The notes beneath the pieces were generated by a model. The model was not told the origin of the DNA and made no database searches. It saw nothing but the letters and a program-made list of their open reading frames with translations. From assembly GCF_030063285.1 (NCBI RefSeq), contig NZ_JASISU010000005.1, positions 1 to 64,000 of the forward strand: a stretch of DNA of 64,000 bases, read 5' to 3'. This document shows, in pieces, positions 5,907 to 15,431 of this stretch. A program made the position numbers and the translations under genes. The DNA is from Pseudarthrobacter sp. PS3-L1 (lineage in GTDB: Bacteria; Actinomycetota; Actinomycetes; Actinomycetales; Micrococcaceae). Position 1 is the first letter of the stretch, and each line of letters begins with the position of its first letter.

Positions 5907-7124
5907 CTAGTTGCGGGTCCTGCGCGGTTCGCGGAATCCGGCAGCCTCAGCATGCGCGGGGGAGAGGAACCACACCTCGGCGTGGGCCGAGTCGAATCCG
6001 TTGTGGTCCTCGTCGTGGTAAACCATCGTGGTGGTGTCGGCCTTGACGGTGTATCCCTCGGGTCCACTGCCGTCTGCTGCGGCTGTTGCGGAGCCTTCGC
6101 CATAAGGTTGCCCGCCAGAAGCCTCCGCGTCGGTGACTGTGATGTCATCAACAACTATTGGCTCAACCGAGATGGATTCAACCACCGGTGTGGGCTCTGG
6201 CGTCACGGTCCCGGCGTGTACGTCGGCATCATGGGTTGCACTCTCCTCCATGGATGCTGACGACGTGATTCGATCCTTCATCTCGGCGTCAGCCATCGAC
6301 TGTGAGCCAGCCTGTGAGCCATCCGGTGAACCCGACTCAGGCGTCGCTTCGGGCCCAGTTTCGGCTGCCGCAGATTCCGCTCCGGGAAGCGTTGGATTGT
6401 GGGCACCCGTGTAGGTCCCATCGTGTGCGCCAGGAGCAGCCGAAGACCCAGCCGGGGGTGCCGATGCTTCATCAACCTGCTTGTCATGATGCCCCGACTC
6501 GTCATGCCCCGGCTCGTCGGCAGCATCGGGAACGGCTGCTTGGGACCAGTCGGTCTGCCACTGATCGTGGTCCACCTGGGTTGGCTCTGCCGCAGGGATA
6601 GTGGTTTCCTGCGCTGGCGCGGCTGTATTTTCCGCGGCCGGGGTTGCGGTCTCTGCTGCGGAGGCCCCGGTGTGGCCCGAGTCAGCGTGCCCGGTGGCAT
6701 CCGTCGATGGTTCGAAGCTGCCCTGATCTGCTGAGGAGATCACCGGCACATTTTCTGACGTGCCTGAAGGTGACGTGCCGGTAGCAGGTGCCGCCTGCTG
6801 GTCTGAAGCCAGCTCATCGTGCCGGAATGTGGTGGGACTCGGAGTGCTCGTGCTGTCATCCGCAGTGGTGGGCGCATTCTTGTCCGCGGGGATATTGAAT
6901 CCAGCAACGCCGGGGATTCCGGTGGTCGCCGCCGCCACCGCAGAGGAAGCGGTGCTGCCGCCGCCGCCGACGGCTCCGTGTGAATGGGGCGCCGTCGACT
7001 GCTCTTCACCCCGGGCATGGCTTTCACCATGCACGGCAGTGCCCGCCGACTTCCTGCGGTTGAGTACCCACCAGACAACAGCTATGAGTAACACCACAAC
7101 AATGATTAAAATAATGATTTCCAA
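5907..7124 (-). CDS. Membrane-anchored, His/Ala/Thr-rich low-complexity protein with a conserved C-terminal module
   Basis: A 405-residue protein starting at TTG 7124; an ideal AACAGGAGG site 7 bases upstream fixes this rare start. Residues 2-22 are one very hydrophobic helix (MEIIILIIVVVLLIAVVWWVL) followed by NRRKS, predicting an N-terminal anchor. About 300 residues of low complexity follow, rich in Ala, Ser, Thr, Glu, Asp and His (for example DEPGHDESGHHDKQVDE). The last 65 residues (GPEGYTVKADTTTMVYHDEDHNGFDSAHAEVWFLSPAHAEAAGF) match a short module at the C-terminus of various actinobacterial proteins, annotated as a "sunset" domain as far as I recall. Function unknown; likely cytoplasmic if the positive-inside rule holds. 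Confidence 0.75.
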   Translation of the reverse strand: MEIIILIIVVVLLIAVVWWVLNRRKSAGTAVHGESHARGEEQSTAPHSHGAVGGGGSTASSAVAAATTGIPGVAGFNIPADKNAPTTADDSTSTPSPTTFRHDELASDQQAAPATGTSPSGTSENVPVISSADQGSFEPSTDATGHADSGHTGASAAETATPAAENTAAPAQETTIPAAEPTQVDHDQWQTDWSQAAVPDAADEPGHDESGHHDKQVDEASAPPAGSSAAPGAHDGTYTGAHNPTLPGAESAAAETGPEATPESGSPDGSQAGSQSMADAEMKDRITSSASMEESATHDADVHAGTVTPEPTPVVESISVEPIVVDDITVTDAEASGGQPYGEGSATAAADGSGPEGYTVKADTTTMVYHDEDHNGFDSAHAEVWFLSPAHAEAAGFREPRRTRN

Positions 7125-7351
7125 GGCCGAACCTCCTGTTAAAAGTGACGTGTCCGCCGTCCCTCGACGTTACGTGCGCTGTGAGTGCAGTGTCCAGCAT
7201 GGACGCTGGAATAGGCAGCCAACCTGCACAGTTGTGTTCCGATCTACCCATATGTCCAATATGTGGGATTCATGTCCATCATTTGAACTAAATTTTCGCG
7301 TAATCCTGCGATGTCGGCCGCTATTGGTCGTTTCGCCGCTTTGCGGAGTCA

Positions 7352-7364
7352 TAGACTTTTAGCC
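7352..7364 (+). promoter_or_regulatory. Candidate -10 giving a leaderless ilvD transcript
   Basis: TAGACT at 7352-7357 is followed by seven bases and then the ilvD ATG at 7365. No Shine-Dalgarno sequence lies at the usual distance. Transcription would start at or next to the ATG. No convincing -35 is seen. Confidence 0.45.
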
Positions 7365-9086
7365 ATGAGTGAGGACACGCAGATCGCAACCCCGGCAACA
7401 CCAGACATCAAGCCCCGTAGCCGCGTCGTAACGGACGGCATTCACGCCGCACCCGCGCGCGGAATGTTCCGTGCAGTGGGCATGGGAGACGACGACTTTG
7501 CAAAGCCGCAGGTTGGCGTCGCAAGTTCATGGAATGAAATTACCCCGTGCAACCTTTCGCTGAACCGCCTTGCTCAGGGTGCCAAGGAAGGCGTCCACGC
7601 TGGCGGCGGGTTCCCCATGCAATTCGGGACCATCTCCGTCTCCGACGGCATCTCCATGGGCCACGAGGGAATGCACTTCTCCCTGGTATCGCGTGAAGTC
7701 ATTGCCGATTCCGTTGAAACGGTCATGCAGGCAGAGCGCATTGACGGCTCGGTCCTGCTGGCCGGGTGTGACAAATCGCTGCCGGGGATGCTGATGGCAG
7801 CAGCACGGCTGGATCTTGCCAGCGTCTTTCTCTACGCCGGCTCCATCATGCCCGGCTGGGTCAAACTTGAAGATGGCTCCGAAAAAGAAGTCACCCTGAT
7901 CGACGCCTTCGAGGCCGTGGGAGCCTGCGCTGCCGGCAAGATGAGCGTCGAGGACCTGACCCGGATCGAAAAGGCCATCTGCCCGGGCGAAGGCGCCTGC
8001 GGTGGCATGTACACGGCCAACACCATGGCCTGTATTGGCGAGGCGCTGGGAATGTCCCTTCCCGGCTCTGCTGCTCCGCCGTCGGCAGACCGCCGTCGTG
8101 ATGAATTTGCCCGCAAATCCGGCGAGGCAGTGGTCAACCTGCTCCGCCTGGGCATCACTGCCCGCGACATCATGACAAAAAAAGCCTTCGAAAACGCCAT
8201 TGCCGTCACCATGGCCTTCGGCGGTTCCACCAACGCCGTCCTGCACCTCCTGGCCATTGCCCGCGAGGCTGAGGTTGAACTCAATCTCGAAGATTTCAAC
8301 CGGATCGGCGACAAAATCCCGCACCTGGGTGACCTCAAGCCGTTCGGCCGCTACGTGATGACCGACGTCGACAAGATCGGTGGAGTGCCGGTCATCATGC
8401 GCGCACTGCTCGACGCCGGACTGCTGCACGGTGACTGCCTCACCGTCACGGGCAAAACTGTGGCCGAGAACCTCGCGGCCATCAACCCGCCGGACCTTGA
8501 CGGTAAGATCCTCCGCGCCATGGACAACCCCATCCACAAGACCGGCGGCATCACTATCCTCCACGGCTCCATGGCTCCGGAGGGTGCGGTCGTCAAGAGT
8601 GCAGGCTTCGACGCAGATGTCTTTGAGGGAACTGCCCGCGTCTTCGAGCGCGAGCAGGGTGCGCTGGAGGCGCTGGACAACGGCAACATCCACGCCGGTG
8701 ACGTCGTGGTGATCCGCTACGAGGGCCCCAAGGGTGGACCTGGCATGCGGGAAATGCTTGCCATCACCGGAGCTATCAAGGGTGCAGGACTTGGCAAGGA
8801 TGTCCTTCTACTCACCGATGGCCGATTCTCTGGTGGCACGACCGGCCTGTGCATTGGCCACGTCGCGCCGGAAGCCGCTGATGGCGGTCCTATCGCTTTC
8901 GTCAAGGACGGTGACCGCATCCGGGTCGACATCGCAGCTCGCAGCTTCGACCTTCTGGTGGAACCCGCGGAGCTCGAATCCCGCAAGGTTGGCTGGGAAC
9001 CGCTCCCTGCCAAGTTTACCAAGGGCGTCCTGGCAAAGTACGCAAAGTTGGTTCACAGTGCCAGTACGGGTGCCTACTGCGGGTAG
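7365..9086 (+). CDS. ilvD: Dihydroxy-acid dehydratase
   Basis: A 573-residue enzyme of the IlvD/Edd family that dehydrates 2,3-dihydroxy-isovalerate and -methylvalerate to the 2-oxo acids, the step before transamination in Val and Ile synthesis. The start MSEDTQ at 7365 fits the family length; the frame is open to 7311 but without support. Family signatures are intact: CDKSLPGM (cluster cysteine), [23 protein letters not shown] with a second cluster cysteine, and [12 protein letters not shown] [21 protein letters not shown] near the C-terminus. It lies upstream of ilvBN in the same direction, but the 447-base leader between them carries the ilvB attenuator, so it is probably a separate transcript. 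Confidence 0.96.
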   Translation: MSEDTQIATPATPDIKPRSRVVTDGIHAAPARGMFRAVGMGDDDFAKPQVGVASSWNEITPCNLSLNRLAQGAKEGVHAGGGFPMQFGTISVSDGISMGHEGMHFSLVSREVIADSVETVMQAERIDGSVLLAGCDKSLPGMLMAAARLDLASVFLYAGSIMPGWVKLEDGSEKEVTLIDAFEAVGACAAGKMSVEDLTRIEKAICPGEGACGGMYTANTMACIGEALGMSLPGSAAPPSADRRRDEFARKSGEAVVNLLRLGITARDIMTKKAFENAIAVTMAFGGSTNAVLHLLAIAREAEVELNLEDFNRIGDKIPHLGDLKPFGRYVMTDVDKIGGVPVIMRALLDAGLLHGDCLTVTGKTVAENLAAINPPDLDGKILRAMDNPIHKTGGITILHGSMAPEGAVVKSAGFDADVFEGTARVFEREQGALEALDNGNIHAGDVVVIRYEGPKGGPGMREMLAITGAIKGAGLGKDVLLLTDGRFSGGTTGLCIGHVAPEAADGGPIAFVKDGDRIRVDIAARSFDLLVEPAELESRKVGWEPLPAKFTKGVLAKYAKLVHSASTGAYCG

Positions 9087-9266
9087 CACCTGTGCCACGT
9101 GACTCGCAGCGGGCATCGCTAAAAGCCTGGAAGGGCGCGCCGGCTGCGAGTTCGTGGGCCCCATTCCCAACTGGGTAGTGCTAACCGTCGTTATGAAGGC
9201 TCACGACGACGATGTGCGCGACCGAGTAGGGCAGGGAACCACAGAGTGGACCTAGAAGTCCACATA

Positions 9267-9303
9267 GTGAGACACGGTAAGGCCCCGTTGACACGTGTCT
9301 CAC
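9267..9303. promoter_or_regulatory. Ten-base inverted repeat in the ilvB control region
   Basis: GTGAGACACG (9267-9276) and its exact complement CGTGTCTCAC (9294-9303) flank 17 bases that end in a perfect TTGACA (9288-9293). It is either an operator, since it shares TGAGA/TCTCA with the leuC palindrome, or an RNA hairpin in the leader. A smaller perfect hairpin, GTGGAC/GTCCAC, lies just upstream at 9247-9264. Confidence 0.55.
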
Positions 9304-9323
9304 CCAGAGGGAACACTGAGTGC

Positions 9324-9380
9324 ATGATCATTCTCGGAACCGTCGGCGTCGTCCTCCTTATGGGGCGCGTGGCTCTCTAG
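9324..9380 (+). CDS. ilvB leader peptide of the attenuator
   Basis: An 18-codon ORF, MIILGTVGVVLLMGRVAL, then TAG. Ten of 18 residues are Ile, Leu or Val, and the first nine of these fall within codons 2-16, the classical arrangement for attenuation by branched-chain aminoacyl-tRNA supply. GAGGGA lies 10 bases before the ATG as a ribosome site. A terminator hairpin follows 27 bases after the stop codon. Confidence 0.85.
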   Translation: MIILGTVGVVLLMGRVAL

Positions 9381-9445
9381 CCGGCTGGTAACGACAGGTC
9401 ACGCGCAACCCCTCGAAAAGCCTTTCGGCTGAGGGGTTTTTTTAT
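9362..9445 (+). terminator. ilvB attenuator: competing antiterminator and terminator
   Basis: The terminator is formed by AACCCCTC (9407-9414) and GAGGGGTT (9431-9438), with T7 starting at 9437. The 3' end of the leader peptide gene (GCGCGTG, 9365-9371, and GGG before it) is complementary to CACGCGC (9400-9406) and to CCCC (9409-9412), which is the 5' arm of the terminator. Pairing of the two is mutually exclusive. Ribosomes reaching the TAG would cover 9365-9371 and allow termination; ribosomes stalled on Val/Leu codons would favour antitermination. Confidence 0.8.
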
Positions 9446-9533
9446 TGCCAGAAGTATTGTCCGGAAGTTGCACAGCCAAGCGCTTCCACCCCAAGTACGT
9501 TTCCCCACCCAGAGATCCACAAGGAAGAGTCCG

Positions 9534-11435
9534 ATGAGCAAAGGATCGCCCATCAGCCCCTCGCTGATGGCTACCAAGTCCGCTGGAGCCCCTAAAGCCC
9601 CAGAACGCGCTGACCGCACGGCTGAAAACTCCGTCGTCGAAAACGCTGCTGTCTCTCCTGTCCTTGGGCCGAACACCGTGGTACCCCCAACGGTGATGTC
9701 AGGCTCGCAAGCAATCGTCCGATCGCTCGAAGAACTCGGCGTCGACGACATTTTTGGTTTGCCCGGTGGAGCGATCCTGCCCACCTATGACCCCTTGATG
9801 GCTTCCCGCATGAACCACGTGCTGGTCCGTCACGAACAGGGAGCTGGCCACGCCGCGCAAGGCTACGCCATGGTGACCGGGCGGGTGGGAGTCTGCATTG
9901 CAACTTCCGGCCCCGGCGCCACCAACCTCGTTACCGCCATCATGGATGCCCACATGGACTCCGTGCCCCTGGTGGCCATCACCGGCCAGGTCTCCAGCAG
10001 TGTCATTGGGACCGACGCGTTCCAGGAAGCCGACATTGTGGGCATCACCATGCCCATCACCAAGCATTCATTCCTGGTGACGGACCCCAACGACATTCCG
10101 CACGTGATGGCTGAAGCTTTCCACCTGGCGTCCACCGGCCGCCCCGGTCCTGTTTTGGTGGATGTGGCCAAGGATGCCCAAGTTGGCCAGATGACCTTCT
10201 CCTGGCCGCCCAAGATTGACCTGCCCGGCTACCGCCCAGTGACGCGCGGCCACAACAAGCAGGTGCGTGAAGCAGCAAAGCTCATCGCAGCGGCTACCAA
10301 GCCTGTCCTCTATGTGGGCGGTGGCGTCATCAAGGCGCATGCTTCCGCTGAACTGATGGAACTGGCCATGGCCACAGGTGCACCCGTCGTCACCACGCTG
10401 ATGGCCAAGGGGGCGTTCCCTGATTCGCACCCGCACCACATGGGGATGCCGGGCATGCACGGCAAGGTTTCTGCTGTTACTGCACTGCAGCAGTCGGACC
10501 TTCTGATCACGCTCGGAGCACGCTTCGATGACCGGGTTACAGGCGTTTTGAAGTCCTTTGCCCCACACGCAAAGGTGATCCACGCGGACATCGACCCTGC
10601 GGAGATCTCCAAGAACCGCACTGCCGACGTTCCGATTGTGGGGTCGGTCAAGGAGATCATCCCGGAGCTCACGGAAGCCGTGCGCACGCAGTTTGAGCAG
10701 ACGGGCGCTCCGGACCTCACTGGCTGGTGGACGTTCCTGAACCACCTCAAGGAAACCTACCCGCTGGGCTGGACGGAGCCGGAGGACGGTCTCTCCGCTC
10801 CGCAGCGCGTGATCAAGCGCATTGGAGAACTCACGGGACCTGAAGGCGTTTTTGTTGCAGGCGTGGGCCAACACCAGATGTGGGCAGCCCAGTTCATCGA
10901 GTACGAGCGCCCCCATTCCTGGCTGAATTCCGGTGGTGCCGGCACCATGGGCTACGCCGTGCCTGCCGCCATGGGTGCCAAGGTGGGCAACCCGGATCGC
11001 GTGGTCTGGGCTATCGATGGCGACGGTTGCTTCCAGATGACCAACCAGGAACTTGCCACGTGCGCCATCAACAAGATTCCCATCAAGGTGGCAGTCATCA
11101 ACAACTCCTCGCTGGGCATGGTGCGGCAGTGGCAGACCCTTTTCTACGAGGGGCGTTACTCCAATACCGACCTCAACACCGGCCATGACACCGTCCGCAT
11201 CCCGGACTTCGTCAAACTGGCCGATGCCTATGGCTGTGCGTCGTTCCGGTGCGAACGCGACGAGGATATTGACGCCACGATCGAAAAGGCCCTGGCCATC
11301 AATGACCGGCCCGTCGTCATCGACTTCGTGGTCAGCCCCAACTCCATGGTCTGGCCGATGGTGCCATCCGGCGTCAGCAATGACCAGATCCAGGTAGCAC
11401 GCCACATGACCCCGGTGTGGGAAGAAGAGGACTGA
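9534..11435 (+). CDS. ilvB: Acetolactate synthase large (catalytic) subunit
   Basis: A 633-residue thiamine-diphosphate enzyme that makes acetolactate or acetohydroxybutyrate, the committed step of Val/Leu/Ile synthesis. ATG 9534 follows AAGGAAG at six bases; the frame extends upstream to 9468 without support. The N-terminal 55 residues ([18 protein letters not shown]...) are an Ala/Ser/Pro-rich extension typical of actinobacterial IlvB. Motifs: GGAILPTYD and [14 protein letters not shown] with the activating Glu, the FAD-binding middle domain ([11 protein letters not shown]), and the ThDP site [29 protein letters not shown]. It is followed by ilvN after 2 bases and controlled by the upstream attenuator. 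Confidence 0.97.
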   Translation: MSKGSPISPSLMATKSAGAPKAPERADRTAENSVVENAAVSPVLGPNTVVPPTVMSGSQAIVRSLEELGVDDIFGLPGGAILPTYDPLMASRMNHVLVRHEQGAGHAAQGYAMVTGRVGVCIATSGPGATNLVTAIMDAHMDSVPLVAITGQVSSSVIGTDAFQEADIVGITMPITKHSFLVTDPNDIPHVMAEAFHLASTGRPGPVLVDVAKDAQVGQMTFSWPPKIDLPGYRPVTRGHNKQVREAAKLIAAATKPVLYVGGGVIKAHASAELMELAMATGAPVVTTLMAKGAFPDSHPHHMGMPGMHGKVSAVTALQQSDLLITLGARFDDRVTGVLKSFAPHAKVIHADIDPAEISKNRTADVPIVGSVKEIIPELTEAVRTQFEQTGAPDLTGWWTFLNHLKETYPLGWTEPEDGLSAPQRVIKRIGELTGPEGVFVAGVGQHQMWAAQFIEYERPHSWLNSGGAGTMGYAVPAAMGAKVGNPDRVVWAIDGDGCFQMTNQELATCAINKIPIKVAVINNSSLGMVRQWQTLFYEGRYSNTDLNTGHDTVRIPDFVKLADAYGCASFRCERDEDIDATIEKALAINDRPVVIDFVVSPNSMVWPMVPSGVSNDQIQVARHMTPVWEEED

Positions 11436-11437
11436 TC

Positions 11438-11953
11438 ATGACGACCCGCCATACCCTCTCTGTCCTGGTTGAGGACAAGCCAGGCGTCCTGACGCGCGTG
11501 GCCAGCCTTTTCGCCCGCCGTGCCTTCAACATCAACTCTTTGGCTGTCGGACCCACTGAAGTCCCCGGAATGTCCCGGATGACCGTGGTGGTCGACGCCG
11601 ACGGTGAACTCATCGAGCAGGTCACCAAACAGCTGAACAAGCTGGTCAACGTGATCAAGATCGTCGAGCTCACCGCAGAATCTTCCGTTCAGCGCGACCA
11701 CATCATGGTCAAGGTTCGTGCGGATGCCGCAACTCGCCTGCAGGTCACCCAGGCTGCAGACCTGTTCCGTGCTTCAGTGGTGGATGTGTCCACCGACTCA
11801 GTCGTCATTGAAGCTACCGGCCACCCTGAAAAACTCACTGCGCTGCTTTCGGTGCTGGAACCTTTCGGGGTCCGCGAAATCGTGAGGTCCGGAACCCTTG
11901 CCGTTGGACGGGGATCCCGCTCCATCAGTGACAGGGCCTTGCGCTCAGCCTAG
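11438..11953 (+). CDS. ilvN: Acetolactate synthase small (regulatory) subunit
   Basis: A 171-residue protein, the normal length for IlvN/IlvH. Its N-terminal ACT domain (residues 4-76: HTLSVLVEDKPGVLTRVASLFARRAFNINSLAVG) binds Val for feedback inhibition. The second half (KVRADAATRLQVTQAADLFRASVVDVS...) is the ALS_ss_C domain that activates the large subunit. ATG 11438 starts two bases after the ilvB stop; translation is probably coupled. The C-terminus GTLAVGRGSRSISDRALRSA is typical of actinobacteria. Confidence 0.96.
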   Translation: MTTRHTLSVLVEDKPGVLTRVASLFARRAFNINSLAVGPTEVPGMSRMTVVVDADGELIEQVTKQLNKLVNVIKIVELTAESSVQRDHIMVKVRADAATRLQVTQAADLFRASVVDVSTDSVVIEATGHPEKLTALLSVLEPFGVREIVRSGTLAVGRGSRSISDRALRSA

Positions 11954-12000
11954 GGCAGGGCACCGCGCCCGGCAGTGGCCAGGGCGCCTTTCCTGACTGA

Positions 12001-13146
<1,146 letters not shown>

Positions 13147-13158
13147 GGACACCGACAT

Positions 13159-13194
13159 GGTGGGGCCCAGGTTGTTCACGGCCTGGGTCCCACC
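13159..13194 (+). terminator. Hairpin after ilvC
   Basis: GGTGGGGCCCAGG (13159-13171) pairs with CCTGGGTCCCACC (13182-13194) with one mismatch and a ten-base loop. No U-run follows, so it may act as a 3' stabiliser or a weak terminator. Confidence 0.55.
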
Positions 13195-13324
13195 ACGGAC
13201 GTTCTTATCCAGCGATGGCGTCAGCAAGGACCTCGGCACCCCCTCGCTGAGCTATGGGACAGGGTCAATGGACAGGGTCCGCCCCAGCGAATTCCCTCTG
13301 ACCTGCCTTTTCTCTGTGGGCCGA

Positions 13325-13369
13325 GTCCCTGTAGTTCGTGTCCCTGTAGATCGTGTCCCTGTGACGTGC
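13325..13369 (+). repeat. 15-bp tandem repeat between ilvC and serA, three units
   Basis: Units GTCCCTGTAGTTCGT, GTCCCTGTAGATCGT and the diverged GTCCCTGTGACGTGC follow each other without gaps. The rest of the 477-base ilvC-serA spacer holds the hairpin after ilvC and the serA leader elements; I see no gene on the + strand. Confidence 0.75.
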
Positions 13370-13448
13370 CGCGTCGCTGTCCCCACGTGTTCTTCGGGCC
13401 CTGCCCGAGGCCTTCGCTGGGAGATGGCCAAGCCTTCGCTAAAGACGG

Positions 13449-13490
13449 CGCGTAGCAATTACGCGTAGCAATTAAACGGACATGTCCGTT
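13449..13490. promoter_or_regulatory. 13-bp tandem duplication and 16-bp perfect palindrome upstream of serA
   Basis: CGCGTAGCAATTA occurs twice in tandem (13449-13461, 13462-13474). It is followed directly by the perfect palindrome AACGGACATGTCCGTT (13475-13490), 133 bases before the serA start. The palindrome has the size and symmetry of a dimeric repressor site. The regulator is unknown. Confidence 0.6.
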
Positions 13491-13525
13491 CGGGATAGGC
13501 TCAAATGAGAGCTTTTCCCGGTGCC

Positions 13526-13559
13526 GAAGCCGGATCCGGAATGAACTGGGTCCGGCTTC
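13526..13559 (+). promoter_or_regulatory. Hairpin in the serA leader
   Basis: GAAGCCGGA (13526-13534) pairs exactly with TCCGGCTTC (13551-13559), with a further partial GATCC/GGGTC extension in the loop. It sits between the upstream palindrome and the serA ribosome site. No U-run follows. It may be a transcript 5' structure or a weak terminator. Confidence 0.5.
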
Positions 13560-13623
13560 TGCCACGTAGAGCCTGATTCGCCAGCATCCCCACCTGAACA
13601 TTAGAGAGCTAAAGAGGTCACCG

Positions 13624-15219
13624 GTGACAAGCACCAAGCCTGTAGTACTCCTCGCTGAGGAACTTTCGCCTGCCACGATCGAGGCCTTGGGCCCCGACTT
13701 CGAAATCCGCCGGACCGATGGCGCCGACCGATCCCAGCTGCTCTCCGCGATTGTGGATGTGGATGCCATCCTGGTCCGTTCCGCTACGCAGGTGGATGCT
13801 GAGGCGCTTGCCGCCGCAAAGAACCTCAAAGTTATTGCCCGTGCCGGTGTTGGCCTGGACAACGTGGATATCAAAGCCGCAACGCAGGCCGGTGTCATGG
13901 TGGTCAACGCGCCAACATCGAACATTGTCTCCGCCGCGGAACTCACGGTGGGCCATATCCTTTCCCTTGCCCGCCACATCCCGCAGGCCAGTTCAGCGCT
14001 GAAGAACGGCGAATGGAAGCGGTCCAAGTACAGCGGAATTGAACTCTTCGAGAAGAAGATTGGCATCATTGGCCTGGGCCGGATCGGTGCCCTGGTGGCA
14101 GCACGCCTGCAGGGTTTCGATACCCAGATCCTCGCCTATGACCCCTACATCACCTCGGCCCGGGCTGCCCAGCTTGGTGTCCAGCTGGTAACACTCGACG
14201 AGCTGCTTGCACAGGCGGACTTCGTGACCATCCACATGCCCAAGACCCCCGAAACGCTGGGCATGCTCGGCGCAGAAGCGTTCGCGAAGATGAAGCCCAC
14301 CGCGTACGTGGTGAACGTGGCCCGTGGTGGCCTGGTTGACGAAGAGGCACTGTTCACGGCGCTGCAAGACAAGCAGATTGCAGGTGCTGCGGTGGACGTC
14401 TTCGTCAAGGAGCCCAGCACCGACCTGCCGTTCTTTGCGCTGGACAACGTCATTGTCACCCCGCACCTTGGCGCCTCGACCGATGAAGCCCAGGAAAAGG
14501 CTGGGGTCTCCGTGGCCAAGTCCGTTCGGCTGGCATTGTCCGGCGAGCTGGTCCCCGACGCTGTCAACGTTGCCGGTGGCATCATTGCTCCCGAGGTGCG
14601 CCCCGGAATCCCGTTGATCGAGAAGCTGGGCCGCGTCTTCACCGCACTGACCCACACCTCACTCACCCAGGTGGACATTGAAGTGGCGGGTGAGATTGCC
14701 GCCCTTGATGTCAAGGTCCTGGAGCTCGCCGCACTGAAGGGTATCTTCGCCGACGTCGTGACCGAACAGGTCTCCTACGTCAATGCCCCCGTGATCGCAG
14801 AGCAGCGCGGCATCAATACCCGCCTGATCACCACGGCCGAGGCGGAGGACTACCGGAACGTCCTGACGCTCCGGGGGGCCCTGAGCGATGGCAGCCAGAT
14901 CTCCGTTTCCGGCACGTTGACCGGACCCAAGCAGGTTGAGAAGCTGGTGGGACTCAATGGCTACGACGTTGAAATCCCCATCAGCGACCACCTGGTTGTT
15001 GTCGCCTACTCCGACCGCCCAGGCGTGATCGGCACTATTGGCCACATCCTGGGCATGAACAACATCAACATCGCGGGGATGCAGGTGGCCCGCCAGGCCG
15101 AAGGCGGCAAGGTCCTGGCCCTGCTGACCATCGACAGTTCTGTCCCACAGCAGGTCCTGGACGCCATCAAAGCCGGAATCGGTGCTGACATGGTCCGCGA
15201 AGTAGACCTCGAGGACTGA
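13624..15219 (+). CDS. serA: D-3-phosphoglycerate dehydrogenase, long form
   Basis: A 531-residue enzyme that oxidises 3-phosphoglycerate to 3-phosphohydroxypyruvate, the first step of serine synthesis. GTG 13624 follows AAAGAGG at six bases. It has the type I layout seen in Mycobacterium: a substrate domain, an NAD domain (GLGRIGALVAARLQGF; RGGLVDEEAL; the catalytic His in TPHLGASTDEA), an intervening domain from about residue 320 and a C-terminal ACT domain (VVAYSDRPGVIGTIGHILGMNNINIAGMQVARQ) for serine feedback. It is preceded by a perfect palindrome and a leader hairpin. Confidence 0.97.
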   Translation: MTSTKPVVLLAEELSPATIEALGPDFEIRRTDGADRSQLLSAIVDVDAILVRSATQVDAEALAAAKNLKVIARAGVGLDNVDIKAATQAGVMVVNAPTSNIVSAAELTVGHILSLARHIPQASSALKNGEWKRSKYSGIELFEKKIGIIGLGRIGALVAARLQGFDTQILAYDPYITSARAAQLGVQLVTLDELLAQADFVTIHMPKTPETLGMLGAEAFAKMKPTAYVVNVARGGLVDEEALFTALQDKQIAGAAVDVFVKEPSTDLPFFALDNVIVTPHLGASTDEAQEKAGVSVAKSVRLALSGELVPDAVNVAGGIIAPEVRPGIPLIEKLGRVFTALTHTSLTQVDIEVAGEIAALDVKVLELAALKGIFADVVTEQVSYVNAPVIAEQRGINTRLITTAEAEDYRNVLTLRGALSDGSQISVSGTLTGPKQVEKLVGLNGYDVEIPISDHLVVVAYSDRPGVIGTIGHILGMNNINIAGMQVARQAEGGKVLALLTIDSSVPQQVLDAIKAGIGADMVREVDLED

Positions 15220-15377
15220 GGCCGCCGCGCGCGGTCGCCGTGTGACACACCTCGTTTCTCCACGGCACGTATGATTGGCCGGTCTGCACAAATTGGCATG
15301 GTCCCTCACCGGGGCCAGCCACCGCAGGCCGGCCAGTCCTTTTACACCTACGGCCACACCCCACGGTCTTGCCCGTC

Positions 15378-15391
15378 CTGCAGTACTGCAG
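15378..15391. promoter_or_regulatory. 14-bp perfect palindrome before the ABC permease gene
   Basis: CTGCAGTACTGCAG is a perfect palindrome 40 bases upstream of the permease ATG. It would overlap a promoter or the start of the mRNA, and may be an operator. The surrounding 212-base spacer after serA holds no gene. Confidence 0.45.
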
Positions 15392-15431
15392 TGGTCCGGT
15401 GTGTGCCCACATCCAGCTTTCAGGGAGCCCC

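Noticed and set aside
7249..7280. ATGTCC/ATGTGG/ATGTCC repeats upstream of ilvD
   Set aside because: Three short imperfect matches in an AT-rich spacer; too little to call an operator.
7527..8693. Long leftward frame opposite ilvD
   Set aside because: Shadow of a conserved gene with no family match of its own.
9311..9316. GAACAC as -10 of an ilvB promoter with TTGACA at 9288
   Set aside because: Spacing is ideal but only a weak match to TATAAT, and the transcript would begin at the leader ATG although a ribosome site is present. Not annotated as a promoter.
10068..11405. Long leftward frame opposite ilvB (445 codons)
   Set aside because: Antisense to a clearly conserved gene; long open antisense frames are expected from high-GC codon use.
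13221..14069. Leftward frame covering the ilvC-serA spacer and the serA start
   Set aside because: Its part over serA is a shadow, and its part in the spacer covers tandem repeats and control elements; no start signal.
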